Source: Desulfogranum japonicum DSM 18378
Lineage (GTDB): Bacteria > Desulfobacterota > Desulfobulbia > Desulfobulbales > Desulfobulbaceae
Direction of reading: 5' to 3'
DNA: 64,000 nt
NCBI RefSeq assembly: GCF_000429945.1
Contig: NZ_AUCV01000028.1
Span: forward strand, 23,239 to 87,238
Positions 18,887-27,812 of the stretch are shown piece after piece. The notes below the pieces were generated by a model that saw nothing but the letters and a program-made list of their open reading frames with translations, had not been told where the DNA came from and ran no database searches. Numbering within the stretch: position 1 is the stretch's first letter; the number at the start of each line of letters is the position of its first letter. A program made the position numbers and the translations under genes.

Positions 18887-18914
18887 TCCTGAACAATCAG
18901 GGATGGAGATAGAT

Positions 18915-21900
18915 ATGAAAGGTGATTTCAGTCGACTCACATTTAACCCCAAAAAACAGTTTAGCAGAGTGCTCTGGCAACAGGGCAAGGTGCAACTCGA
19001 CTCAGAGTTGAATGAACAGCAGGCAATTCAGCAATATTTAAACATGGTTCAAACCCGTGATGTCATCGGGTGGAGCGGTGTACCGATAAACGGTGGGGGC
19101 TTTAAGATTGGTGTAACAGACGACCACACAGACCTGACCATTTCGCCTGGCCGTTTCTATGTGGATGGCCTTCTCGTTATTGCGGAGGCGGAGTCATGTC
19201 ACATTGTTGATATCACCTCCTGGATTCCCGGAGAAAGTATAGACTCGGTCGTCCTGGAAACAACGATACTTGATGGAAAGCAACTCAAGGAAGATGAGTG
19301 GATTGAAGTCTTTATTGATGACCATTTTTCTAAAATAGTGAAAATCGAAAAGGTAGCTGTCGACACCATCACCTTTGCCTCAGGGCCAATTATTCTCACA
19401 CCAAATTTTACTCTTTCAGAGGCCATTCCAGCGGTTCGGAGGGTCCACACCTACTCTGATCAACCGTTCTATCCGCAGCTCAAGCCGATATCATCGCTAA
19501 AAAGCGGAAACTATCTGGTGTATCTCGATGTATGGGAACGATTCATCTCGGCGATAGATGATCCAGATATTCGCGAGAAGGCACTTGGCGGCATAGAGAC
19601 GACCTGCCGTTCAAAACTGATCTGGCAGGTGAAGCTCCTTCGTATTGGAAAAGATCCAGACTGTTCAGATTTTGGCCCGGATTGGACGCCATTACCCCCG
19701 GCTGGTGGCTCAATAAACGCGCGGACCGCCCCTGCTCCTGAGGTTGTCAGTGATTGTCTGCTTCCGCCCCAGTCAGGGTATCAAGGACTGGAGAATCAAC
19801 TCTACCGTGTGGAAATTCACCAAGGCGGTCTGCTGGAAAAGGGCGGCGTAACCTTCAAGTGGTCCAGGGAGAATGGGTCGGTGGTAACCCCGGTACAGAA
19901 AATTGATGGCTCAACCATTACCGTGGAAAGTCTGGGGCCGGACGAGGTGAAGGGTTTTGCTGTTCATCAATGGGTTGAGTTACAACATGATGTTGATGAA
20001 TTGCAGGGGTTGCCAGGCATAATGTGCACGATTGGTGAAGTATTGGACGCACACACCATCACCATAACAGAACAACCTGAGCAAATAGACCCAATCGCTC
20101 TTCATGCCAAACTCAGGCGATGGGAAGGATCAGGGGAGATACAAGCCGAGATTCCACAGGAAAATGACGGCTGGATCAAACTGGAAAACGAGATTGAGAT
20201 TAAGTTTTCAGAAGGTCACTATAGCACCGGTGACTACTGGCTGATACCTGCCAGAAGCGGCCGATGTTCAGCACTCGGAACCATCGAATGGCCCCATGAT
20301 GATAACGCAAAACCGCTGCCTCAACTTCCCCATGGGATTTCCCATCATTACGCGCCGCTGGCGATAATATCGCTCCTGGACGGCCAGTTTGACAATGCTC
20401 TACCTACTGATTGCCGCAACCAATTCCTTCCGTTGATTGATCTACCAGGTTCCGGTCAGACCTGCATGACACACTGCTGCACTCTGACGGTCGGAGACGG
20501 ACGAATAAGCAGGGGCGACTTCAACGACCTGCAGGAAGCTCTTGACAACATGCCGGAGCAAGGCGGTTGTATCTGCGTCCTGCCTGGAAATCATTATGCC
20601 TGTGTCAAGTCAACAGGTTGCGAGAACATTCATATAAAAGGGTGCGGTATTCACAGCAAAATTTATCCAAGTCTGCATGATTCCAGTCAGCCGATTTTCG
20701 CCTTCTCATCCTGCCACAATATTACCTTGGAACACCTGACCTTGATCACTCTGACTGGAACGGCGATAGAGGTCAAAGACGTTGAAGATACGCCAACATC
20801 CGGACTTTTTATAGAGCGAAACACTATCCTGGGCTATACACACGCCATTGATATCCGCGTAGCAAATCAGCAAGCCGGCAATAACACGATTCGAATTCGC
20901 AACAACGAAATCGGCATCTGGGATCTTGAAGACGGAGGTGTTGCTGTTTTTTGCAGCGCCGATGACGTGGTTATTGAAGATAATCGGATAGTTGTGATAC
21001 CACCGGTTAACCAGGAGAACAAGATTGATCCGCGGGTCCCGGATGGTCCGGAAGATGTAATTTTTGATCCATGTGCAGACAGAACTATCCTATATACAAG
21101 CCCTGACCTCATGAGCAGACTGGCTCTCTCGACACAGGACTACCTCAGAACCGCTCTAGCGGCATTACAGACAGGCTACAATGCCCGTGGCGGGATGCAG
21201 TTTGATGGCGGTTCGGAACATGTTCGTATCACAGCGAACACAGTTGTCGGTGGTACAGGAAACGGAGTGACCTTGGGTGCTTTGCCGGAGGAAAACTTTA
21301 TTGATCCCAGAAGTAACGAGTATCTAGATACTGCCCATCTCAATGACCGTCAAAGGAGTTCATTAGAGAAAGGCCTCGATCCATTTTTGTACGAAATCAT
21401 AGTTGCCGACAACACCATTACAAACATGGGCTTATCTGGTGTCGGGATGGTTACATTCATAGACCCAGAAGAAGTTGGCTTGATGATTTGCCTGGAGGAT
21501 TCCTCAATCACAGATAACGTTATCACCCACTGTGCGAATCAGATCAATTTCACTTCAGATAAGAGTATCCAAATCGGTTACGGCGGCATTTCCCTGGCAT
21601 GTTGTGAAAATGTTGCAATTTCTAATAATAGAATAGAAGACAACGGGCAAGGCTGCAACCAACCGATATGTGGAATATTCATCCAATATGGCGAGCTGGT
21701 TAATATCAGTGACAACCGGATTATTAACAACGGTCCGCAACGCACAACGACATCGCTGCCGTCATGGGCTCGTCACGGCGGCATAGTGATAACCATGGTT
21801 ATTCAACCAGCAACACCAGCAATTACTGGAAATACTGTTGCTTCTCTGCGAAACGGTATATCTGCTCTAAAAATTCACGGCAACATCATTGTACAGCCCA

Positions 21901-22631
21901 AAGGACAAGCCCTCATGGTAATGGCCTTAGGCCCTCTTTCCATTGTTGGAAACCAATTCACATCTCAGGGGGTTGGTAGACTCAGTACGAATTCAGCTTA
22001 TGGCCAATCTACTCTCCCTTGTGGAGTGATAACCATAATAAACCTTGGTGTTTCTCAGAATCTCCTTGAAACTCTACCGGTTGACCACCCACTCTCTCAG
22101 CTTTGGAGCCTCCAGAATATGACATCCAGTGGGATGGAATCGAAATATCAAACCTTACCAAACGGCAATGTATTATTTGCCGACAATCAGATAACCCTTG
22201 ATATGCAACCAACCGACAGAAATATCTTCAGTGCTCAACTCATTGCAACCTTAGATGATGTTTCGTATACAAACAACCAATCCAATTGCACTTGCTTATA
22301 TTCCGATGCACGTGAGGAAACTGCCGGTTCGTTGAAAATGGGTACCAATGGAATTATCCTTGGTGCTACGTCCAGAATAAACAACAACAGATTTCACGAG
22401 GGAATGAACAATACTGAAATCTCAGTAATATCAATCGGGCTTGCAAACACAACAACAGAAAACCAGGCAACTCACTGTATATTGGTGTTTGGATACATAA
22501 ATTTCTCTCACAAAAAATCAAACACAATGTATCTCCACAATAATAAAGAGAATATATGCGCTAAGATCGCTGAGAATTACCTACCTATCTTAACGGAACA
22601 TCAGACGAATAAATGGGGAATGATCGAATGA
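18915..22631 (+). CDS. DUF6519 right-handed beta-helix protein (eCIS-associated)
   Basis: I choose ATG 18915 (GGAG six bases upstream) over the in-frame ATG at 18903, giving 1238 residues. The N-terminus MKGDFSRLTFNPKKQFSRVL, followed by QQGKVQLDSELNEQ, is the DUF6519 signature. From about residue 540 to 1100 there are many short-strand repeats with asparagine ladders (for example NTILGYTHAIDIRVAN, NNEIGIWDLEDGGVAVF, DNVITHCANQINFTS), typical of parallel beta-helices such as tail spikes. The 3' third is more AT-rich than the 5' part, as for a fast-changing receptor-binding region. Likely role: fibre or spike on the injection particle. The stop overlaps the next start. Confidence 0.82.
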   Translation: MKGDFSRLTFNPKKQFSRVLWQQGKVQLDSELNEQQAIQQYLNMVQTRDVIGWSGVPINGGGFKIGVTDDHTDLTISPGRFYVDGLLVIAEAESCHIVDITSWIPGESIDSVVLETTILDGKQLKEDEWIEVFIDDHFSKIVKIEKVAVDTITFASGPIILTPNFTLSEAIPAVRRVHTYSDQPFYPQLKPISSLKSGNYLVYLDVWERFISAIDDPDIREKALGGIETTCRSKLIWQVKLLRIGKDPDCSDFGPDWTPLPPAGGSINARTAPAPEVVSDCLLPPQSGYQGLENQLYRVEIHQGGLLEKGGVTFKWSRENGSVVTPVQKIDGSTITVESLGPDEVKGFAVHQWVELQHDVDELQGLPGIMCTIGEVLDAHTITITEQPEQIDPIALHAKLRRWEGSGEIQAEIPQENDGWIKLENEIEIKFSEGHYSTGDYWLIPARSGRCSALGTIEWPHDDNAKPLPQLPHGISHHYAPLAIISLLDGQFDNALPTDCRNQFLPLIDLPGSGQTCMTHCCTLTVGDGRISRGDFNDLQEALDNMPEQGGCICVLPGNHYACVKSTGCENIHIKGCGIHSKIYPSLHDSSQPIFAFSSCHNITLEHLTLITLTGTAIEVKDVEDTPTSGLFIERNTILGYTHAIDIRVANQQAGNNTIRIRNNEIGIWDLEDGGVAVFCSADDVVIEDNRIVVIPPVNQENKIDPRVPDGPEDVIFDPCADRTILYTSPDLMSRLALSTQDYLRTALAALQTGYNARGGMQFDGGSEHVRITANTVVGGTGNGVTLGALPEENFIDPRSNEYLDTAHLNDRQRSSLEKGLDPFLYEIIVADNTITNMGLSGVGMVTFIDPEEVGLMICLEDSSITDNVITHCANQINFTSDKSIQIGYGGISLACCENVAISNNRIEDNGQGCNQPICGIFIQYGELVNISDNRIINNGPQRTTTSLPSWARHGGIVITMVIQPATPAITGNTVASLRNGISALKIHGNIIVQPKGQALMVMALGPLSIVGNQFTSQGVGRLSTNSAYGQSTLPCGVITIINLGVSQNLLETLPVDHPLSQLWSLQNMTSSGMESKYQTLPNGNVLFADNQITLDMQPTDRNIFSAQLIATLDDVSYTNNQSNCTCLYSDAREETAGSLKMGTNGIILGATSRINNNRFHEGMNNTEISVISIGLANTTTENQATHCILVFGYINFSHKKSNTMYLHNNKENICAKIAENYLPILTEHQTNKWGMIE

Positions 22632-22897
22632 GTAGCAATGAAAATTCAAACCACGTTGACGTAGTCTTTACTCTTCTTCATACAAAAAGTAAGGAAGGGA
22701 TGGACAATTTAAAAGTATTTCAAACAACAAAAAACAAAATGCTAAAAAAAGAAAAAGACAGATTGGAGCGAAAATATGGGGTAAATCATCCTCGCGTAAA
22801 AAGACTCTATGACCGCATTAAATCAACCAACACAGTCCTGAAAGAGCTTGATATTGAAAACCAGGAATCATACGTTGAGGTTCCTGAACAAGAGTGA
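22628..22897 (+). CDS. small charged coiled-coil protein at eCIS 3' end
   Basis: I place the start at ATG 22628, whose ATGA overlaps the DUF6519 stop, copying the coupling seen through this operon; an earlier in-frame start at 22613 is possible. The 89-residue product is highly charged: DVVFTLLHTKSKEGMDNLKV, then a Lys/Glu-rich helix (KNKMLKKEKDRLERKYGVNH) and LYDRIKSTNTVLKELDIENQ. I do not recognise a family. It could be a chaperone for the beta-helix protein or a small cargo; this is from position only. Confidence 0.55.
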   Translation: MSSNENSNHVDVVFTLLHTKSKEGMDNLKVFQTTKNKMLKKEKDRLERKYGVNHPRVKRLYDRIKSTNTVLKELDIENQESYVEVPEQE

Positions 22898-22904
22898 AGC
22901 ATGT

Positions 22905-22925
22905 ACCACGTTCCATTAACGTGGT
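22905..22925. terminator. hairpin between convergent genes
   Basis: Arms ACCACGTT (22905-22912) and AACGTGGT (22918-22925) are perfect with a 5-base loop. It lies in the 33-bp space between the eCIS operon end (+) and the PTS gene end (-), so it probably serves both strands, although neither side has a long T run. Confidence 0.45.
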
Positions 22926-22930
22926 GACGA

Positions 22931-25411
22931 TCAACCTTCATCCATTTGCAGCAGGGTTCTCACCTCCTCAGGTGAAGTCATGGCCAGGGCCTGCTCTGCA
23001 ATTTTTTGGGCTTCAATGGTGTGTATATCCCGAACAGCGCCCTTCTGTCCTGGAATCATCGGGGCATTCATGCTCAATTCATCCACCCCTAATCCGATAA
23101 GCAACCCAGCAGCCTTGGGCATACCAGCTAAAGCCCCGCACATTCCGACATGAATATTGCAACGATGCGCGGCATCAATGGCCATTTTCATCATTCGCAG
23201 CACAGCGGGATGCAGAGGATCAGGAAGCAATGCCACCCGCGGATTGCCACGTTCTGCAGCCATCACATATTGACTGAGATCATTGGTACCAATGCTGAAA
23301 AAATTCACCAAAGGTGCCAGCTGATCGGCAACCGCCACAGCTGAGGGTACTTCGATCATGATACCAACCGGTATGTCATTGTTATAGCTTTGCTGATTAC
23401 CACGAACCTGTCGTTTGGCTATTTCCAACAGGGCGATGGCATCTTTCAGTTCCTGAACAGTGCCAACCATGGGAAACATAATGTGAATACCGTTTCCATG
23501 GGATGCCCGCAGGATAGCGCGCAACTGACAAAGGAACAGCTCCTGATTAGCAAGGGTAAAACGAATTCCGCGCAGGCCGAGAAAAGGATTCCTTTCCTTT
23601 TCGCTGTGCAGGTAGGTGACAGGTTTGTCCCCTCCGATGTCCAGGGTACGAATTATTACCGGTCTGTTTTGCATCTCCTGGCCAACTGTTCGGTAAATAT
23701 GATACTGCTCCTCCTCGTCAGGTGACGCATCCCGATCAAGAAAAAGAAATTCTGTGCGAAACAACCCTATCCCACGGGCATCATACTCCAGAGCCAGCGC
23801 GAGGTCTGGAGTCCCTGCAATATTGGCAGCAATCTGAATTTCAACACCATCCCTGGTAATAGCCGGTCCATGGCTTTGCTCTCTAAGTATCTGCCGTTTG
23901 TGTTCCTGTTCTCTTTGCCTGAAATAATACTCTGCAAGCGTTCTCTTATCAGGATGGGGATAGAGACACCCGCTTCCTCCATCAAGAATAACGGTTTGTC
24001 CATCCTTGACAAGAGAGAGGGCCTCCATAATTCCGGTTATCGTTGGTATTCCACGGGAGCCTGCAATGATGGCAGCATGGGAAGTCGGGCCACCTGCAGC
24101 CAGACACAGACCTAGAATCTTATCTTTAGGGAGTCCTGCCACTTCGGAAGGAGACAAGTCATGAACAATAAGTATGACCGGCTCTTCAAAATCAAATGAA
24201 GGTGTAAAGATATCAGAAAGTTGAACAAGGACAGCCCGTTGAATGTCGACCACATCTGCTGCACGCAAGCGCAGATAATCGTCGTCAATGTTACGATATT
24301 CTTCAGCGACCCCATCAGTAACCGTCTTCCAGGCATATTCAGCAGAATATTTTTCTTCAGTAATGAGCTTTTTTGCAGCCTGCCGAGTCTCGGCATCTTG
24401 CAGCAACAACTTATGAAAGGTGAAGATGTCAGCTTCCTCACTTCCAAAATCCTGCTCAGCTTTTTGCTCCAGCTGTTCACATTCCTCTATGGCGAGAAGT
24501 TGGGCTTTCTCCAGTCGTGCGACCTCAGCATCCACATCATCACACAAGACCAGTTCCACATCAGGCACTCTTATATCCGGTAATGCTGCGACACCAATTA
24601 CAATACCCTCTGAAACCGGAATACCGCACAGGCCGTCTTCCATTTCGACGGAAAGCGTATTCGGCATGGCAAGAGGTTCAGCCACAAAGACAGCAGATGA
24701 TTCGCCAAAAGATTCCCCATGTAATTTTCTGACTGCTTCTCTGGCCGCTTCTGCGTCCTCTCCCTGGAAACGAAAAATGACAGTTTCCCCTTGGCGGATG
24801 CCTAATGTGGTAACCTGGTTAATGCTTTTTGCATTCACCAGTTTACCATCTTTTTCTACACTGATATCTGCTTGAAAAGATCCTGCACAGCCGACAAGCC
24901 GGGATGCAGGACGGGCATGGAGTCCATTGGGATTATGGATAACCAGTCGCAGTTCAAGGCCACGGGGTGTAATGTTTTCTTCTGGCAGGGTGGATACAGC
25001 TTCATATCCAAGTTGACTGTTCTTTGCCCGAAGAGCATTTTCAGCTTCCCTGGCCACAACCTCCAGGTTTGCCCCCAAAGATGCCTGAATTGCAGCAACA
25101 AGAGTTCCCTCAATAACCGGAGCCGGGCTGAGTCGAACCAGTTCTTTTACCTCTGTATCGAGAAAATCCAGTGCAGTCTCAGCACTTAACAGAGCACTCC
25201 CGAGATCCATAAGCACCAGGACACCATCTCGTCCGGCAACCCTGTTTATGGCATCCATGACCTGCATTGGATCAGTGCCTATGGGATTTTCAGGATCATC
25301 AATCCCTCCCACAAAGGCTATCTGTTCCATCTGTGGAACCATCTGGGCAACCAGTTCCTTCAGACCGGCAACCAGAGTACGGCTATGGGAAACTACCACT
25401 ATTCCGACCAT
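22931..25411 (-). CDS. DhaM-HPr-enzyme I fusion phosphotransferase
   Basis: The 826-residue protein joins three PTS modules. Residues 1-125 are an EIIA-mannose-like DhaM domain (VVVSHSRTLVAG, phospho-His9). Residues about 153-240 are HPr (NGLHARPASRLV, His165). Residues about 260-820 are enzyme I, with the swivelling-domain active site GGPTSHAAIIAG (His445) and a complete PEP-binding barrel (EVPSAVAVAD, SIGTNDLSQY, GMCGALAG). E. coli DhaM has only a truncated EI part, so this version could take phosphate directly from PEP and pass it EI to HPr to EIIA to DhaL-ADP by itself. It is the last gene of dhaK-dhaL-dhaM on the - strand, 51 bp after dhaL. Confidence 0.93.
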   Translation of the reverse strand: MVGIVVVSHSRTLVAGLKELVAQMVPQMEQIAFVGGIDDPENPIGTDPMQVMDAINRVAGRDGVLVLMDLGSALLSAETALDFLDTEVKELVRLSPAPVIEGTLVAAIQASLGANLEVVAREAENALRAKNSQLGYEAVSTLPEENITPRGLELRLVIHNPNGLHARPASRLVGCAGSFQADISVEKDGKLVNAKSINQVTTLGIRQGETVIFRFQGEDAEAAREAVRKLHGESFGESSAVFVAEPLAMPNTLSVEMEDGLCGIPVSEGIVIGVAALPDIRVPDVELVLCDDVDAEVARLEKAQLLAIEECEQLEQKAEQDFGSEEADIFTFHKLLLQDAETRQAAKKLITEEKYSAEYAWKTVTDGVAEEYRNIDDDYLRLRAADVVDIQRAVLVQLSDIFTPSFDFEEPVILIVHDLSPSEVAGLPKDKILGLCLAAGGPTSHAAIIAGSRGIPTITGIMEALSLVKDGQTVILDGGSGCLYPHPDKRTLAEYYFRQREQEHKRQILREQSHGPAITRDGVEIQIAANIAGTPDLALALEYDARGIGLFRTEFLFLDRDASPDEEEQYHIYRTVGQEMQNRPVIIRTLDIGGDKPVTYLHSEKERNPFLGLRGIRFTLANQELFLCQLRAILRASHGNGIHIMFPMVGTVQELKDAIALLEIAKRQVRGNQQSYNNDIPVGIMIEVPSAVAVADQLAPLVNFFSIGTNDLSQYVMAAERGNPRVALLPDPLHPAVLRMMKMAIDAAHRCNIHVGMCGALAGMPKAAGLLIGLGVDELSMNAPMIPGQKGAVRDIHTIEAQKIAEQALAMTSPEEVRTLLQMDEG

Positions 25412-25462
25412 TCTTTCACTCCTGCTCGCATGGGGCAGTTATACTCCGGTAACAACAGAGGA

Positions 25463-26098
25463 TTATGTATTGATGACATCCAGTAAAGCCTGAAGCATCA
25501 GATATGAAGACGTGGCACCTGGATCCTGATGTCCTACGCTTCGTTCCCCAAGATAACTTGCCCGCCCTTTTTTCGCCAGCATCTCAATGGTTGCAGTCAT
25601 CCCCTCCCTGGCTGCCTGTACAGCAGCCTGTAAAGACGCCAATACATTGTTACCATTTTCAGATGCTGCTTGTTCGTAGGCCTGCACACTTGGCAACCAG
25701 ACATCATACATGGTCTTATCTCCGGGATTAGGCTTACCACGTTGAACAATCCCTTCCGTACAATTTTTCAACAAAACAAGCAAATCAGCGCAATCCAATT
25801 CTTCTTTTCCCGCAAGGGCCATACCACTGCGCATGAAGCAAGTGCCATAAAGAGGGCCACTGGCTCCACCTACACTGGACATCAACTTCATCCCTGTTGT
25901 TTTCAGAATATTACCTATATCACCTGAAGCATACTCAGGCAATGAGGCTTTGACCTTGTCAAACCCTCTGTGCATATTGATGCCATGATCTGCGTCACCT
26001 ATTGCAGAATCAAGCTCTGTCAAATACTCTCTATTTGCAGCCATGACTTCAGCCACTCGCTCCAGCCAGAAAACAATTTCTTCCTTTTTTACTCCCAT
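25463..26098 (-). CDS. dhaL: dihydroxyacetone kinase ADP-binding subunit DhaL
   Basis: The 211-residue protein carries the metal-binding signature ELDSAIGDADHGINM, whose Asp residues chelate the two Mg ions holding the bound ADP. Further conserved parts are SVGGASGPLYGTCF and GKPNPGDKTMYDVWLP, and the C-terminal GERSVGHQDPGATSSYLM. In PTS-type kinases the ADP in DhaL is a permanent cofactor, rephosphorylated by DhaM, and it passes phosphate to dihydroxyacetone on DhaK. The gene lies between dhaK and the DhaM-EI fusion, which confirms the PTS type. Confidence 0.96.
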   Translation of the reverse strand: MGVKKEEIVFWLERVAEVMAANREYLTELDSAIGDADHGINMHRGFDKVKASLPEYASGDIGNILKTTGMKLMSSVGGASGPLYGTCFMRSGMALAGKEELDCADLLVLLKNCTEGIVQRGKPNPGDKTMYDVWLPSVQAYEQAASENGNNVLASLQAAVQAAREGMTATIEMLAKKGRASYLGERSVGHQDPGATSSYLMLQALLDVINT

Positions 26099-26365
26099 GC
26101 GTACCTCCGCATTGCGGTGGTTGCAATAACAACCACCGGGTTATTGAGTGTCTGTCCACAAATGAAAATCACCATTCGAAAGCAGGTAAGCAAACACCCC
26201 GGGGAACCTTCAAAATTCTACCACACACAGATCGCAGATATTCGTGTCTTCGCTTGCCTTCAAGGACCTTTTTTTCAGATTACACAGCTATCGGGCCGGC
26301 AAGCGAGGAACGATTCCTTGAAAGGACCATGTATGAACCGGCACTATCTCTTTCAGGCACATCTT
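26099..26365. other. dhaK-dhaL spacer with hairpin and repeat end
   Basis: This 267-bp spacer is unusually long for dhaKL. Near the dhaL start is a perfect hairpin with arms GGTGGTTG and CAACCACC separated by CAATAA (about 26116-26137). Close by, GTGTCTGTCCACAAATG (about 26146) resembles the element ends near 54654 and 35302. No coding sequence is evident. Confidence 0.45.
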
Positions 26366-27427
26366 TTACCGCGCTACAAACCCCGGAGTCTGTGCCGGAG
26401 CATCCCAGTATTTCAGCAATTCTTCGTCAACTTTCAGCAAGGTGATGGAACAGCCCTGCATTTCCAGTGAAGTAATATAGGGACCGATGAGATTACGAAC
26501 TATTGTTATTCCCTTCGCCGTGCATATCTCATCAAGTTTCCGGTAGACCGCATAGAGTTCTGAAAGAGGGGTTCCTCCCATGCTGTTGACAAAGGCGATG
26601 ACCTGGTCCCCGGAATTCAAATCTTCATCAACCAGTTCTTTTTCCACCCAGTCATTGGCCACCCTGTCCCATTCACGTATGGTTCTGGTATATCCCTTAT
26701 CTGCGAGTATTCTTGTCGTAAGAATTTCTGTTATCTCATCAACGGATTTCATGGTTGCCCGCTCAATACCTGGTTCACCATGAATTCCAATACCTATTTC
26801 TATTTCCTGCTCACCGAGTTCAAATGTCGGTTTCCCTGCAGCAGGCACGGTACAGGATGTCAATGCCATTCCCAGGGAACGGCCATTGAGGTTCACCTTT
26901 CTCGCCAGATCTGCACAAGTATCAAGGTCACAACCAGCCTCTGCTGCCGCACCTACGATCTTTTCCATCAGAACAGTCAGCCCCACGCCTCTTCTTCCTG
27001 CGGTATATAAGCTATCTTTTACAGCCACATCATCATCCACAAGAATACTCTGTACGGCAATGCCTTCTGCGGCGACCAACTCGGCTGCGGTTTCGAAATT
27101 CATCACATCGCCGGTATAATTTTTTACCAGGAAAAGTACTCCTTTTCCATTTTCTACGGCCTTTGCGCATTCGTACATCTGGTCAGGAGTTGGGGAAGTG
27201 AACACCTCACCGGGACATGCACCATCCAACATCCCATATCCCACAAAGCCACCGTGCATGGGCTCATGCCCGGAACCTCCTCCTGAGACAACAGCAACCT
27301 TGTCACCCGTCACTGCCCGACAGATATAATGCGGGTCGATGTTGACCTTCAGCTCAGGATGCGCTAAGGCCATCCCCTGCAATTGCTCCACAACAACATT
27401 ATCCACATCATTGATTAATTTTTTCAT
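26366..27427 (-). CDS. dhaK: dihydroxyacetone kinase substrate-binding subunit DhaK
   Basis: The 353-residue protein shows the DhaK signature [20 protein letters not shown] (about 47-66), with the loop that holds the substrate, and the covalent-binding histidine in [10 protein letters not shown] (His216). That histidine forms a hemiaminal with dihydroxyacetone. Other conserved parts are [16 protein letters not shown] and [14 protein letters not shown]. It starts the dhaK-dhaL-dhaM/EI unit, which turns dihydroxyacetone plus PEP into dihydroxyacetone phosphate for glycolysis. The start ATG has AGGGAGGCAGAG upstream. Confidence 0.96.
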   Translation of the reverse strand: MKKLINDVDNVVVEQLQGMALAHPELKVNIDPHYICRAVTGDKVAVVSGGGSGHEPMHGGFVGYGMLDGACPGEVFTSPTPDQMYECAKAVENGKGVLFLVKNYTGDVMNFETAAELVAAEGIAVQSILVDDDVAVKDSLYTAGRRGVGLTVLMEKIVGAAAEAGCDLDTCADLARKVNLNGRSLGMALTSCTVPAAGKPTFELGEQEIEIGIGIHGEPGIERATMKSVDEITEILTTRILADKGYTRTIREWDRVANDWVEKELVDEDLNSGDQVIAFVNSMGGTPLSELYAVYRKLDEICTAKGITIVRNLIGPYITSLEMQGCSITLLKVDEELLKYWDAPAQTPGFVAR

Positions 27428-27619
27428 CTCTGCCTCCCTGTTGGCATCTCCTGCTCCAATACGACAATAATACCGACGTCAATTTTTGATGGCCGGCCCA
27501 GCACAACACCTGCCTGTGGGTGTTCACAACACAGCACAAAGGCGATGTAACATATTAGTATATAATGTATTTCTCTACAAACAGATTGCGCAGGGGTCAG
27601 CAAATGAGTACGATTATCC

Positions 27620-27733
27620 GTTCAGGATCGTGGAAAAAAATACTTCTCCAAAAATTGCGCAGGCTATTGGCTCATGTTCACGAGTTAATCGACCAATTCA
27701 ATTGGACAATCTATTTTTTCCACAAGCCTTAAG
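27620..27733. repeat. MITE family 3, shortened copy C
   Basis: The left end (AGGATCGTGGAAAAAAATAC, then TCCAAAAATTGCGCAGG) and right end (GGACAATCTATTTTTTCCAC, then AAGCCTTAA) match the two ends of the 167-bp copy at 39945 (GGGTCGCGGAAAATAATAC ... TTGGATAATGTATTTTTTCG). The centre with the hairpin is lost or diverged, leaving about 114 bp. It lies in the 385-bp gap between dhaK and the PEBP gene, where nothing else is recognisable. Confidence 0.6.
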
Positions 27734-27812
27734 ATATGAAAGGCTACATTCCCCCAAGCAAATAAAGAATGTCGCCTTTTCATGCCTCTATCACTACAAG
27801 GAGAAAATAAAA

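Noticed and set aside
1..22897. Prophage or type VI secretion interpretation of the tail genes
   Set aside because: No capsid, terminase, integrase or TssJLM genes are seen, and the AAA+ ATPase with DUF4157 and DUF4255 is specific to eCIS.
27486..27812. Long N-terminal extension of the PEBP gene
   Set aside because: It covers a MITE family 3 copy and precedes a clear ribosome site and signal peptide, so it is non-coding.
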